The notes under the pieces are model-generated. The model saw only the letters and a list, made by a program, of their open reading frames with translations, was not told where the DNA came from and made no database searches. Below, piece by piece: positions 24,651 through 37,000 of a stretch of DNA of 60,000 bases; the stretch's first letter is position 1; every line of letters starts with the position of its first letter. The position numbers and the translations under genes were made by a program. The stretch is from Lineus longissimus (lineage: Eukaryota > Nemertea > Pilidiophora > Heteronemertea > Lineidae), in NCBI RefSeq assembly GCF_910592395.1, contig NC_088326.1:10485001-10545000 (forward strand). The letters run 5' to 3'.

Positions 24651-26451
24651 CTGTCAACTATTGACTCCATCTTGAGTGTTTTCTCCATTCTCGGACATCG
24701 TCCATAAGAACTGAACAAAGTGTTGAAAAACCGTGAAAAATGACTCCTTTCTGAGACCTACACTTGCAACGAAACATCGGGTACTTGAGCTAGTGCACCT
24801 CAGGACATGCATATTGAGTGTGTAAGATGGCAGGTATGGTAACAAAAGGAGAAAGGAGCCAAATGCTCGGACAATGGTCTCAGTTAATTGATGCTTTGTT
24901 AAAAAGGCGAGGCTGGACAAAGGTTATGACAGACTGGACAGTTGGGAAAAGTGCTGTGAGCTAGGTAGCCGTGTTGGAGGAAAAAATATGACACCTCTGA
25001 CTCTCTTGTTACACCATAAAAGTGATGAACAGGACATTTTAGCCATACTCTATGTCTTGGATAGAAGACCTTCAAACTCGGTGTCTGATGAAGTGGCCTG
25101 ACTAAGGTTGTGTGTATGTAAAACACTGTCTGAGACTTTTATTTTGAAAATTTGTGGTCTCAAGTGATTATGACACGCTCAGGCCAAAGAAATCGTCATC
25201 AGACATGTCAGAGAGGCCTTCTATGCGAGGTCCGGTTCGAGGTACGAGTAGGCAGGTGACAAATTGAAAATAAACTGCTAAATAATGAACAAATAACAAG
25301 AACAAATATCCCATTGGGAAAGTCAAGTGGAAAGATCTCTTCCCACGATATTTTGATGATTCTCGCGAGAAACCCAACGGAGAGAAAGGATTTGTGAAAT
25401 ACCCCAACAACAAAGTGGCACGCGCCATCTTTTCAAAACGGAGCACTTATCAAGATCCACTGGCGGCATTTTGCGACACCTTCACGACATACATAGAATT
25501 TACACATTGACTGACAGATGTTGAGAAATGGAATATAAAGACATAAAAAGACGAGCTCGATCTCCTTGAATTCACCTGTCCAATGGAGTGTGTTTATTGT
25601 GTGTTTTCATCATGTTTGTTTGTTTGTATGTGAGAGGAATGTCTGTGCGGAGATAGTCCGGCGCGTGCGGAAATGGTCACGGGTCACCGGGCGCACGCGC
25701 TGGTTTGTTCGTGGCAACCCCACGCTTGGTTGGCGATGGGAATCCCGGGTGCGAACCTTGAGAAACAGGCATTGATCACTGCTTAAACAAGAACCTCTTT
25801 CTTTGCAGAGGTTAAACAGGGACTTTTTGGTGTCCTGGCCTAGGTGACGACCACTTGTTTGGAGATTGTAAAAAACTGACAGGAGCGTATTCCCATCATT
25901 GTTTGGGAATAAATCGGCCAGTTGGTTACGATCGTGGGAAATGTTATGATAGTTGTTAAAGGGACTATAATGTCATGAGTAACGTAAGTGGCACAGCTTT
26001 CCACTCCGTTGCCGCTAAGTGATCACAAATTTCGCCATCTAACGCGTATAACGCCACACTCTGTCCGGCCTGTCATTACCCATGACTGTCCAAGCGCCGT
26101 CGATCATGCACTGGCGTTTGCGCCCGGTGGGAACTGGTGACGTTTGGGAGTGTTCCCGGCATTTCTGTTACACTGCTGACCAACAAGTCTCTTCTGATTT
26201 TAGAAGACTGGCAAAAAATTAATAAACGATTACTGAGAGCTGAGTTGATAATAATTGTTCTCACGTTGAATTTGTTGATTATTTATAGTAACTATTTGAT
26301 TATTTCAATACCGAATCGTTGAAACTACATAATAACCATCACGGCGACAAGTGAAAGAAAACAGAAATCAAGATATGACCACCATTTATTATTCGAAACA
26401 AGTCAGGAGACTCGTTTTCACCTGTTTAATCAAGGTCAGAGGTCATAATGG
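24651..26451. other. No gene recognised
   Basis: Several 70-90 codon frames occur on the minus strand, none convincing. A CpG-richer patch lies at 25640-25750. Confidence 0.45.
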
Positions 26452-26498
26452 GGCACGTGGTCCATTCTTATATCATTGGTTCGGACTCGCCACGTGCC
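26452..26498. repeat. Hairpin with E-box arms
   Basis: GGCACGTGG (26452-26460) and CCACGTGCC (26490-26498) are a perfect nine-base inverted repeat. Each arm contains the E-box CACGTG, and an inner TCC/GGA pair extends the stem after a bulge. Immediately after it the phrase ACGCGTTGAG occurs twice. Confidence 0.5.
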
Positions 26499-26783
26499 AC
26501 GCGTTGAGTTTATTTGCATGCGTCGGGAACGCGTTGAGCTTATTCAAAATCGATCATAGTTTTGATAGGTGAAAGCAAATCAACATGTTGACTCGTTTTA
26601 AAGAGTTGAACCTAAGGCACTCAGAAAAAAGGCTTTCTCTGTCAGTGAAGTTTGTCAACACCGGGCTCAGGGTAAAAATCCGAAGCCGCAGCGGATCACC
26701 AACTTCACCGAAAACAGTGACCGTGGTATTTGCATGTAGGAGGAATCCTTTGGCACTGATCAGTTTCCTGAAGTCAAAAATGA

Positions 26784-27028
26784 CGCCTGCTCTGCTTTAG
26801 CGAAAGCTCGACCAGGCGCCTCTGTTTTGGTCTACATTTTAGCTCCACTCCCGTGGAGTTTGTCATAAGACAACCACGACGAAAGAGAGGTGTAAATTTC
26901 TATCAAAAAACACCTCAAATTTAAACATAAAAATGTAATTCTTATTGATTATTGACTGCTTCCGCGTAGTTCACCTACCCACGCGGTCATGGTCCTGATA
27001 CCAAACCGCTGCGTCTAAAACGAGACGC
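26784..27028. repeat. Cluster of five short perfect hairpins
   Basis: Five inverted repeats occur in 245 bp: CGCCTG/CAGGCG (26784-26818, enclosing GCTTT/AAAGC), CTCCAC/GTGGAG (26843-26858, four-base loop), GAGGTGT/ACACCTC (26887-26916), CCGCGT/ACGCGG (26962-26986) and GCGTCT/AGACGC (27011-27028). Together they could form a structured RNA or be decayed palindromic repeat units. I do not recognise an RNA family. Confidence 0.4.
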
Positions 27029-28198
27029 CATGTTTAATTCACATGAAAAACATAAACTACATTTCAGTCATGACAAGGTGTTTTGGAATTGACCTTCAAA
27101 TCTGTTAAGTAGGTCAATGTCTCGGATGAGTTCTATGACGGCATATTGACTCTCAAAATTTGAATCCACAACTCGCCGACCCGTCCTCCATTACGTATTA
27201 GGGGTGGCTACGGACGGATACCTCTGAGCATATAGTTCAGAACGTATGAAGACCATGAGAATGCCGGCCTTTTTTAGGATGTATGACCCGAGATTGATGA
27301 TAGTTTACCAATGGAAAACTTCGTGGGCTGAGGCATATTTGCTGTTTGTTTCAACCAATATTCAAAGATGCCATGAAGTGATGGGTAAAGACCGGATCAT
27401 CTGCCGAGGCCATATGGCCGGCCAGTCCGCCTCGCCGCCCACTAAAGGCCCGAACCCGAATGCACCCCAAATTACAATGGACACGGGCTACGGTCATCGC
27501 TGGACAAGGGACCAAAGAAACGCCTTAACCAATGTCCAGAATCACAATGATCCCTCTATAAACTAAAGACGACTAATTAACCGTTAATTCAGAAGTAATT
27601 ATATATTGTTCAGAGTAAAAATTCAATTAACACGCCATCGAAGCGGTCAGGATGCATTTCAATAAATGTTGGTCGGCGGACCCCGGGGCTCTGGCCAAAA
27701 CCTCCATAGTCTCAACTCTTTGTTTCTACTTAATCAAACCTATAATGAAATCATAGGGTAATTTTTTCATCCTTTTCGTTTTCGTTCAGGGGAAAATGTG
27801 AATATTTATTACTGCGCATCTGTTTCGAGTAAATTTGCAATTTTAACCAATGGGGTCTATAATGAAAGGGCGGCACGCGTTCTCCATTTGTGTGGTTTGT
27901 TAAAAGAGCTTTATCGGAGCATTTAGACAATTCTTTTATCCGACTTCACTGTCCATTGCCGAAATAAACTGCTCAAAAAGCCCAGCATCTGTCGCCAAAC
28001 AACTCGCGCGAGACAAAGCGGGATAATCCGGGATTTAGGCACCTCAATATTGTCTCCAGTTCTCCAGACGTTCATATCAGTGCAAATCAGATGAAATATT
28101 TGAATCAGAAATATTGAGATTTTGTTCTTTGATTGACCCTATTGAGTTAATCTGTTACAATTGATGAAATTAGCTTAACGAAGTTAATGCTAGCGATT

Positions 28199-28258
28199 CT
28201 GTTTCTTCGCTGCTCGGAGCTAATTTGTGTGCTGATGAGCTGCTCAGCGAAGAAACAG
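28199..28258. ncRNA. Candidate microRNA-like hairpin
   Basis: CTGTTTCTTCGCTG (28199-28212) pairs perfectly with CAGCGAAGAAACAG (28245-28258). An inner AGCT/AGCT pairing extends the stem, leaving a loop of about 16 bases. The 60-nt size, long stem and modest loop fit an animal pre-miRNA, but a MITE remnant or cruciform would look the same. I do not recognise the arm as a known miRNA seed. The strand cannot be decided because the stem is nearly symmetric. Confidence 0.35.
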
Positions 28259-30639
28259 TCACTTAGTTTGTTTAATGCCGTAGCCACTGATTGGTCCGAT
28301 TTATTAGAATTAAGCATTTTGCGTACTCTTGATGGCTTAGGTTCGCGGTGGTGGTGGGGTGGCTCTCTCTAAGATGTTGTTATAGTCAGTTTGCATATTC
28401 CATAATGCAGATGTGTCGATGGGTTCTTGCACCTCTAACTGCAAATGCAAAAATAGCCCCTGACCCCCTAGCCTGCCAATGCCCTTAGGTCGAAGCATCG
28501 AACGACAACACAACTCCCCCAATACAAAGCAAGTAGTTTCAAGTATTACCAAATTTAATCCACTCCCGGCAAACACGTTTCTGCCGCGCTACTATTACGT
28601 AATCTAAACGTTCGATGCGTAATAAGGACACATTTCGGCTTGGAAGACATCTTCAGATGCGGGTGAATGATTCCGAGATGAGAAATTTCCTCTTCAAAGG
28701 TCTTTGGTAGCATATTTCTTTGATTAAATCTGATTAACCTAACTTGTTCGAACGCCATGAGAACGCGACCCAGGGATGTGAACAGATTTCCCAGGATCCT
28801 TAGCGGCTTTGGGATAATCTCGCGAACATCTGTGCGGCGGAAATTCAAAATGGTGATTGTTGAACCAATGATGTTTGATTTTGATCACGTTTATAAATTG
28901 TAGTTCAACATTCTATTCGGAAGATTGTTGATGTTGTTACCAGCGTAAAAATATCATTATTTAAATATTACTTATTTCCAGAAGTAATTTACTCAGTTTA
29001 CCTGGTTAACGTGTAACTATTCTTATGGGAACTTTTTCATTATGTGATGTGATGACGTAATTCATCATTCAACAAAAGTATTTTCACTCTACCTCCGAAA
29101 TGTTCCCATGACAGACTGCTTTTTGAATTTGGCCCACGGTCTAAATGAAGTGTTTTTCTGTATTCTCTTCTTGGAAATTCATGATGAATTTTAATTCATC
29201 CAAATATTATCACAGCAAAAATTTTAAATCTAGAACGTTAAAGTGGCGCCAGGAACAAACTTAAACAGCAGGTAGGCGGACGTTGACGACAAAAAATCCT
29301 TCATCGCCGTTCTGAAAGGAATCACTCGAAAAACATGTGCTAGAAAAAGACTTTCCACGACACAGCGCTATCAAGTTTCATAGGGAACGCCCAAGATTTC
29401 AAATCACGCAGACGACAGCCACGGACAAATCGTCTGCCAAATCAAAGGGATGTCTGTCCACTCGACTGGTTGAAAACTGTTCGGGTAATCTCCCATTACG
29501 AGCCATTATCATCCCTTTTGACTTTCCACCATTTTTGTTTCATAAGGTGTTGTCGCGATTGCGCATCGAGACCACTTTACGGCGCCACGTGACCTAACGG
29601 CGTTCCCTTTCCTGCCAGGTTGCGCGTCACGTGCTCGCGAAGATGGCCCCTTTGAAACATTTGTCGGATTAGAAGAAGACACTTTTAATATTCTACCTGC
29701 GCGTAACGCTGGGGAATTGATTCCGCGCAGCGGAAGGCGAAACACCTGATCCTGGCTTCCCATGATGCACTGGGGAGCAGACGATGCCGTATGTACCTCT
29801 TCCTTGCCGTAAACTGTCGCGAGATCAAATTACGACACTGATTAAAAAACTAGAATGGGTTGTTAATCGGTTTGTTTTTATGTGAAACACGAAACTAAGA
29901 ATTAAAATTCTGTCATTTTCGCGATTTGCCGGACCTGGTGTTTTGTTGTATATAACCTTGCAGTGTTGTGTGACACTTTCATTCATTTGATTCTTAGTAG
30001 CTTTACTCTAATCACTTAAATATGAAAACTAGATTCAAGGGAAAATAAATTAAAGAGAGGAAATACGTTGCCTTTCTAATCAACTATATTGATTTTGTGA
30101 GGCCCATGTTTAATTTCCCCAAATCATTGCTGTCTCCGACGATCGTTTTTAGTAGGACACTTCGGAAATTAATTTCGAATAAAAGTTGTAACATATCGCA
30201 GTGCTTCTTAACCCATGTCGTTTTGGTTGACGCCGAAATGTGGCATGCTTCAAATGAAATCGTTCAGACTTCACACTAGTATGTAGCCATGCAGACTTTC
30301 CGGCAGTGAACATCAATCCAAAAGTATCCTCCTTCCACGATGGATAGTACGCACAATGACGGTAACTCGGCATGAAGTATAGCAAGTTGTTTTTGAAACG
30401 GACGTACAATAGTATAAAGTATATAGATCCGTGAATACAATAGGGATCAGCTGCCTGATGAATGTATAATGCTAAGGGACATCAATAGGGAATTTTGAGG
30501 ATTGGGGCATAATAGGGTTGCCATCCAAGTTAGGGAATTGCTTGAAATGCGGGAGGCAGGGAACCATATTCTCACAAAAGAGGAAATAGACATGATAATT
30601 AACTTTTTGTGTACAGGTTGATTTGATGGAGTATTGTTT

Positions 30640-30705
30640 TTGGTGTTAGGATCATCTCCAAGAATGAGAGGTTTTCGGGTTCGACTCTCAGTCTTACCTT
30701 TTACT
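30640..30705 (+). pseudogene. tRNA-like fragment with box B (possible SINE head)
   Basis: GGGTTCGACTCTC near 30684 is close to the Pol III box B consensus. A short TCTC/GAGA stem with a seven-base loop in front of it resembles an anticodon arm. Box A is not convincing (TGGTGTTAGGATCA) and no acceptor stem pairs. Probably a decayed tRNA-derived SINE or tRNA pseudogene. Confidence 0.3.
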
Positions 30706-31970
30706 TTGTTTGCCTTATCGTAAACTTGTATTTGCACCCAACTCTGTATAGTCTTATTGCACCTTATTTTTTGTTATCTGTACAACGGAAAGTAGTACGA
30801 ATAAACATATATATATATATAAGTATGATTGAGAGACACTTTTTCTCTCTAATTAGACAATGATAGGGAAGATTGCCAGTATTTCAGTACTTCATGATTA
30901 AAAAAACAAAGTAGGATATCCCCGTGGAGGAAAATGTTGAAGCAAGTTACGCCAGCAGCAAGAGGCAGGGTGAATTACTCAAATAGCGAAGACACAGTGA
31001 TCAAGATATCTTTTTCAGGATCTGGTCTGCAGACGAGCATTAATCTTTAGATTATTACCCATCTGATGTAACAGTTGTAAATTTCATGCTCTTTTTAATC
31101 TTACCGCAGGAGCAATGAGTAATTAATTTCACTGACCAGTTTTAAACAGCAGAATAATGGACTGTCTCGAAGAAATCAACGTCCAGCTCGCTCGTCTCCT
31201 GCAGACGACATTGTCCCCGCGCGTGCGCACTCCAGCCGCGCACGTGCCGCAGAAATGATAAAGGTTCGATGATGTAAAAATAATGGCACATCCGAGATAT
31301 TAGTCTCAAATACAAGCGTATTATTCGGGGGAATCTTTGAGGTGGGACCGCCTTGGGTAAGGGTAACAACCTGAACGTGGTGCACTGGGTATGTCTGGGG
31401 TATCCTGCACGCGTTCCTGCATCTGTTGGGTGGTTTAGCGCTGGCATAAAACTTTGCCAAACAAGAGATTTCGGTTGTGGGTTCCGTAATTAAATGGAAC
31501 AGATTGTTAACTGTTTCGTCGGTAATCACATAACACAATGAAAACATTAATTTCAACCTTAATTTTTGGCTTGGTTAACCCCAACGGTTTTCGTATTATT
31601 TTTCCACAGTATGCCCCCTTTGAAAAAGTTGAACCGCGCTAATTAAAATTTTGCTAATTTCTTTAGAATGATGTTAACGTGAGAGTGTAAGATTAAGCAA
31701 TTTTGTTTGAATTTCAAAAGCAGTTTTCTTTGATGTATTCTTTGTTTATACTACTGTATAACAACCAAATGTGGTCACTTAAGGGACCATTAGAGTTAAT
31801 TATCAAACTAGTTTATCAATTAAAGTTTTTGATTTGCTTGGCGAATTACTGATAACTAGTATTGTGTTTTGATATAAGGAAAACATGCCGTAATGTAAAG
31901 GTTCTATTGAAGCACCTCTTTCGTAAAAACCCACTGGAATCTTACCTATCACGAACGTATTAGGGTCAGT

Positions 31971-31984
31971 CCGGGAATTGAACC
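31971..31984 (-). pseudogene. Box B / T-arm remnant on the minus strand
   Basis: Read on the minus strand, GGTTCAATTCCCGG matches the Pol III box B and T-loop consensus almost perfectly. It faces away from a second tRNA-like head that starts 11 bases downstream on the plus strand. No complete tRNA closes on this strand. Confidence 0.4.
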
Positions 31985-31994
31985 TGCGAAAGCA

Positions 31995-32053
31995 GCTACT
32001 CTGGCTTAGTGGTTTGAACTCTCGGCTAGTCCCTGGTTTGAAGTCGAATGTGC
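31995..32053 (+). pseudogene. tRNA-derived SINE head or deleted tRNA
   Basis: Box A-like TGGCTTAGTGGTT (32002-32014) and box B-like GGTTTGAAGTCG (32035-32046) are only 33 bases apart start to start, against about 44 in a tRNA. The middle CTCGGCTAGT looks like an anticodon 5' stem and loop whose 3' half is missing, so about 11 bases seem deleted. It heads a repeat-rich kilobase (32147-32925), suggesting it was the promoter of a SINE. Confidence 0.4.
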
Positions 32054-32146
32054 CTTAACTTACTCCACCAAGATGTATGAATGGTTGCCGACCAGAAACG
32101 CACAGGTTGTAGCGCCGATTGAGCACCTCAACCAATGTCTACGGAT

Positions 32147-32235
32147 CGAAGGTTTCGGATTAACCGGGATTTAAGTTTGAAGTTGGATGTTAACTTCTTA
32201 CCTAATTGACATCAGACCACTGACCCGAATTCTCT
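32147..32235 (+). repeat. Direct repeat unit of the fold-back region
   Basis: The sequence from TTAACCGGGATTTAAGTTTG through TTGACATCAGACCACTGA is a diverged copy of 32580-32660 (TTGACCGGGGTTAAGTTTAA, then AACATCAACCTCAGGTCACTGA). The spacing is about 430 bp. It ties the tRNA-like head to the downstream fold-back arm. Confidence 0.5.
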
Positions 32236-32639
32236 GGCTCTGGCTTTGGCACTGCACATCTGTAGTGCCTGTGATGGGGAAGTCTCACACTCTCCCATCT
32301 TCGTAAATGGTCGATTTTTGTCGCAATCATTTGGGCCTAGGGCCCCGCACTCACGTTAGAGTGCATTATTAATGGGTTTCAGCTCCATGAAGCTTTCATC
32401 AGTGCACCCAGCCCCTGTGGATTTCATGTTCCCAAGGTAAGTATACGTACTTTGCCACGTCATTTAAAATTAACCCGAATTCTAACTCCACTGATTTGTA
32501 TAAATTCTCACCCGTACGAAATGGTCGAGTGTATTGCTGATTGATTGAGCAGATCATCCATGGTCTACTAGAAGGTGTCAGGGTTGACCGGGGTTAAGTT
32601 TAAAGTTTGAAGTTAGATGATAACCTCTATCATAGTTAA

Positions 32640-32925
32640 CATCAACCTCAGGTCACTGAATCAAGGGTCCCAATGGATTAAAAGATTGTAAAATGTCCAT
32701 GGGTCAAGGAAGAAGACGGAGAAGGAATCCGTAAGGGACCGAAAACATTTTTATCAGTTCAAAACTTCGGCCCCCTGTACATCAATGCACTACATTATGT
32801 ACAAGGGGCGAAGTTTCCTACCTTTCGGTCTCTCTTTGGATTTCGTGCTCCCTCTTCTACCTCGACCCTTTTTACAATGATTTGACCCCTTACTGACACT
32901 TGATTCAGTGACCTGTGTATCAAGC
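32640..32925. mobile_element. Imperfect fold-back element
   Basis: The left arm (32640-32780) and right arm (32799-32925) are inverted copies around a loop of about 18 bases. Matching blocks are CAGGTCACTGAATCAAG (left, from 32649) with its complement (right, to 32915), GGTCAAGGAAGAAGA against its counterpart, GACCGAAA, and the innermost AACTTCGGCCCCCTGTAC against GTACAAGGGGCGAAGTT. Pairing may continue weakly beyond 32925. It could be a fold-back MITE or two head-to-head SINE copies, the latter favoured by the tRNA-like heads just upstream. Confidence 0.55.
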
Positions 32926-33784
32926 TATAAACCCACTTTTAGCTTTAACTTCTACGACAGAGTCCTTATGTTACATTCTGTCTGAGCCATTCCTCCGCTC
33001 TGACACATCATTGTTCTTCGAGCACGTTCATGTGCCTCCACTTTCAGCAAATATTCAACCAAACTGAGAGATTCTTGTTCCATTTTGTCCAGACCTGGTT
33101 GGATCGATGGCTATCGTCAAATAGAAAATCATCCGGCCGAACACACCTCTCCGAAAATAAATATTCTTTGCCATAGTTGATATATTGTCACCAAACAAGG
33201 CAAACAACACATGGATAGGTATTGATGGATATCTCGATCCAGCTCGAAATATGTCATTACCAGATACAACAGAGGATTACCTTGGTCGACTGTAGTGACA
33301 CCTGCGAAAATTTGCTTGAAGCTCGGTTTGTCGAGAAAGTAGCGCTGCTGATATTGCCGGAAAAGTCAACGAACTAGGTTCATTCAAAGCACCAAAAAGG
33401 AGTCTATTCGATGTGAGAAAGGAGCAATCACAGCTAGTTCGCGACGGATCGAGAATTGGTGTCTGAACTTGGCTTTGGGCTATCGATGGATTTCCTGGTT
33501 TGTCTCCTGATCCCGTGTTCTCGATCAGTCATTTGTCCACCACTCTCGCCAGCCAGTCTCTCGCCCCGTCCGCACCTGACGCGAGTCGGAACATGCCATC
33601 CTGAGAACCAGCCCAAGGGCCAGCCAGTGGTCTCACTATCGGCGAGAGCCATCTCATCTTACAGGTGTCGCGCCTAACCTTGCCTCAGACCGTGAGAACC
33701 CTCCCTCGGTCAATAAAAAGGACAATGCCATCATTATCACGACAATTGCTCCTCCCAGCGCAGTGTCCGGTGGCCTGTCTCCCC

Positions 33785-34060
33785 TTTAAGGGATGCCATT
33801 TTAAGGCCATTTGATGGCCTCCCGAATAGCGAGTTGATATAAGGGGTTAGTTGCATTGTTTGTGTGATGGACAAAGTCACAAACATTGAGATAGAGTCTC
33901 GGCCTAACCCTCATGGAACCAAGCGCCTGAATTCCCCTCAGTGTCAACCAATCTTCTTGCCGTTCAAGAGATGCCATATTTAAAGGCATTTGTCATATTC
34001 TTCTCAAAAGAGAGTTTACGCTAAGAATTAGTCCCTTGTGGCAGCTGCATTGTTCCTTTT
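33785..34060 (+). repeat. Diverged tandem pair, period about 180 bp
   Basis: TTTAAGGGATGCCATTTTAA (from 33786) and TTCAAGAGATGCCATATTTA (from 33963) start two units. Each continues with GGCCATTTG or GGCATTTG and a later TAG...TGCATTG block (near 33850 and 34046). The second unit runs into a 97-125 codon minus-strand frame region (34021-34405) that shows no recognisable domain. Confidence 0.4.
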
Positions 34061-37000
34061 GACCGGGTGCTGGACATTATAAAAATCGCGAAAGATGGTC
34101 TTCGGGGTAAAGTTTTGGAAAACAAGAAGATGATTTTGTCTATGGCTGCCTCGATTATGGATGATGTGACAGGAAAACCACAGCGGCCAAAACGAGGCGG
34201 AGTGTATTTCATAGAAATCAACATTGAAACTAAGGTGTTTTGCTTCAGCAGAGTTAAGAGGTAAACGAAATGCCGCCCTCGGCTCCGTCTCACTGACCAT
34301 GAAAAACATGTCACGAATTATTTGTCGCTTTTTGCCCATCATTTCATGATTTGCAGTAAAAAAGGGATTTCTTCTGAGCATAGCCTCTTGATCAACACCA
34401 ACCAACTTAGATTATCATTAGTAACATGTAACGTGTACAATGACATCATCGAAATATACTGAATGAAAAAAGGCCTTTTTGAAATAAACAACAGCAGTTA
34501 TAGGGAAACCCATTCAGACATTGTCATTCAGACATAAGCTGTTTCTCCGGCATGAGAAACGCCATGTTATTCTTTTCAATTATCTTTCTAGCAATTTCTA
34601 TACTAAAGTGTCGCCGTCAGCCTGAGACGCGACTGCTGCATCAACCAGTTGCCTTTACGCTACTTAAGCTCTCCATAAACACGTTTTGTCTTAATATGGC
34701 TGTGGAACTGACATACCTCAAACAACCAACTTTCAGCTTTATTTGAATTATCTATTATGTGAAAGTGTCCTATGTGGTGTCTTGTTACTCACTTAAAAAT
34801 TATGTTGCCCACTTCGAATTGATCAACAGTTGATGGGAGCCCATTGTGTCAATTTGAAGTTCATGAAATTTTGACATCGCTGCTGATACGATCGAGTGCT
34901 CGAGAATGCCGTTTTCAAAATAACCGCGTGCTGGTGGTAGGGTTTTTCAATTGTCTTAGGATTGTCCAAATAAACGCATCACGTCTCGTCCTTCAATTAT
35001 TGTTCAAGATGTTATTTGGTGTTTCAAATTCTGTCACACTCGTTATTTGTGTCCTTTTCTCATGCTCAAGCACCTTTGATCGGAGTGAGCAACATGTTTT
35101 CAGTAAATTGTTGTTAATTTTTGTTGCCATTTATCTGTTGAATTTGAAAACATATGGCGAGACCTTTATTTGGCAATTGAGACACAGATACCTTTGTTTA
35201 GCCATTGGTTCTCGTGCTACATGGTTAGTTGTCAGGAGACACACTCTTGAAAATATAGGTTTTTGAGCTGTTTAAAAACTCTTTTGGGTTTGTTAGTCAA
35301 CACCAATATTTGCGCCGTAGAGGTTTTTTGAGGAAGTGAAAGATTCTATGAGGTTTTTCACCACCTTTTCATTTTAAAAACGTCCAGGTGGTGCATATAT
35401 CTGAAGAAAAAAAATCTAAAAGGCTATTAAAAAGTCCCAAAACCTTTTTTTCCAAGTGTGCATCGATAAGCTTCCGTCTCCATGCACTGATTCGTGCCAT
35501 TCTACGGAAAGGCCCAACTCAAACCAGGGATCAGCCACACTAGGAAAGTATGAGCTGTTTCATTGAGGGGCATGAGCCCGCATGTTACCGGCAATGCTAG
35601 GTTAGATTGCTCAGTGAGCACTCAACTTTCGGCAGTTACGATTGTCGGATCCCAACGCCTGCTCAGCTGTGGAAGGACAGGGACGTGTAGTTCCGCCAAA
35701 TGCCATCCTGCAAATACATTTAGATTCCCTGACCTAGTTTCATACCTTGGAAATAGGCCAACTTTACAACATCCGAAAGTGATATTTGATATCCATGTTT
35801 CCATTTGCAAGAACCTCACAAGTTTCACAATCACATAATCCCATACACAATAACACATTTCTACTTTAATACACCAATTGAACAAAATACAGTCAAATAA
35901 CGTCATGCAAAAACAGACTGGTCCCCCTTGTCGGAATGCCCTAACCAGTACTTGGAACATCATGAGTGTTTTTGAGAGGCAGCGCAAACACTCAGAAGCC
36001 AAGTGGGGCCAGCCATCGAATTCATATCTCGTGAGAAAGGTACACAAAACGTACTGTTTTCGTCTCAGTCGCTTGTCCGGGCCGCCAGTGCCATTCATGA
36101 CTTGGTGCTTGCCATATGGCCGATGAGTTTGGCTTACTGCGCCCGAATTCGAGCCCTCTTGACGGGCCTGGTGGTGAGCTGGATATACGGTCGTTGGGCG
36201 TACCTCTTGTCAGTAAACTGGGCATAGTATTCGTTTCTTTAGCATAAGAAAAGAACCAATATTATGATGAAATATGTGCATATGATCGGATCGTTTTCTC
36301 AAAGGACATTGAAGGGGGGCATTGAATTCCTTCAGGAGCAATGCAAAAGATAAGAACCAAGATGATAAAATATGCGGCATTTGATATGTTGGGGTTTTAT
36401 GCGAAATAGCTTTCAGGAGGACCGTGACTTCTCCAAACAGGATCATGAAATGACCACAAACTGCAACTGCTAAGAACGGATTGAACGTAACCGTCGGCTT
36501 ACCTAAAATCGAAAGTCACATCCAAAGCTGCCTCGAAATTATAGAGGAAATCATAAAGATAAGCATAAGTGTGACGCTACATATGGCGACGCATGGTGGC
36601 GTATAGACACACTATTCTTCGGGCCATCAAACTCCCACTTCCCTGTAGCCCATTGATGCTAAGACTGAACATCGTGTTTGATGATAAGGTAAAACGGAGA
36701 TAAGTTATCTAGTTGCTTTGACTCGCCTTGGAATTCCAACCTAGCCACGAATCTTAGCATTGGGTGATTGCAGTCAATGGTACTGAGCGCTCCGGAAATC
36801 TCTTGTATGAATCAACCGATGTCTAGGATGAACTCAGCTAAAGACTACTAGCTATAGTCGATGTATAGTTTTACAACACCACCTGAACGTCCAAGGTTGT
36901 CAAACCCTCAAAATATTTAAGCCAGACCTAGCTAATTTTCTGTATATAAGTACACACACGTCTACCTTGCATGACAGTGGAATTTGGGTTCAAGATTACC

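Noticed and set aside
26640-26796. Minus-strand stretch reading FLLHANTTVTVFGEVGD, faintly like a lamin-tail strand
   Set aside because: No neighbouring exons, no convincing splice donor, and the resemblance rests on a few residues. Too weak to call without a homology search.
30808-30822. Short (AT)n microsatellite
   Set aside because: Only about seven units in AT-rich surroundings; ordinary.
35622-36098. 158-codon minus-strand frame
   Set aside because: Very rich in Cys, Phe and Trp, typical of a chance frame, and contradicted by plus-strand frames over the same bases.
36943-36973. TATATAAG about 30 bp upstream of an ATG
   Set aside because: The downstream frame is only 67 codons with no recognisable product, and TATA-like words are common in AT-rich DNA.
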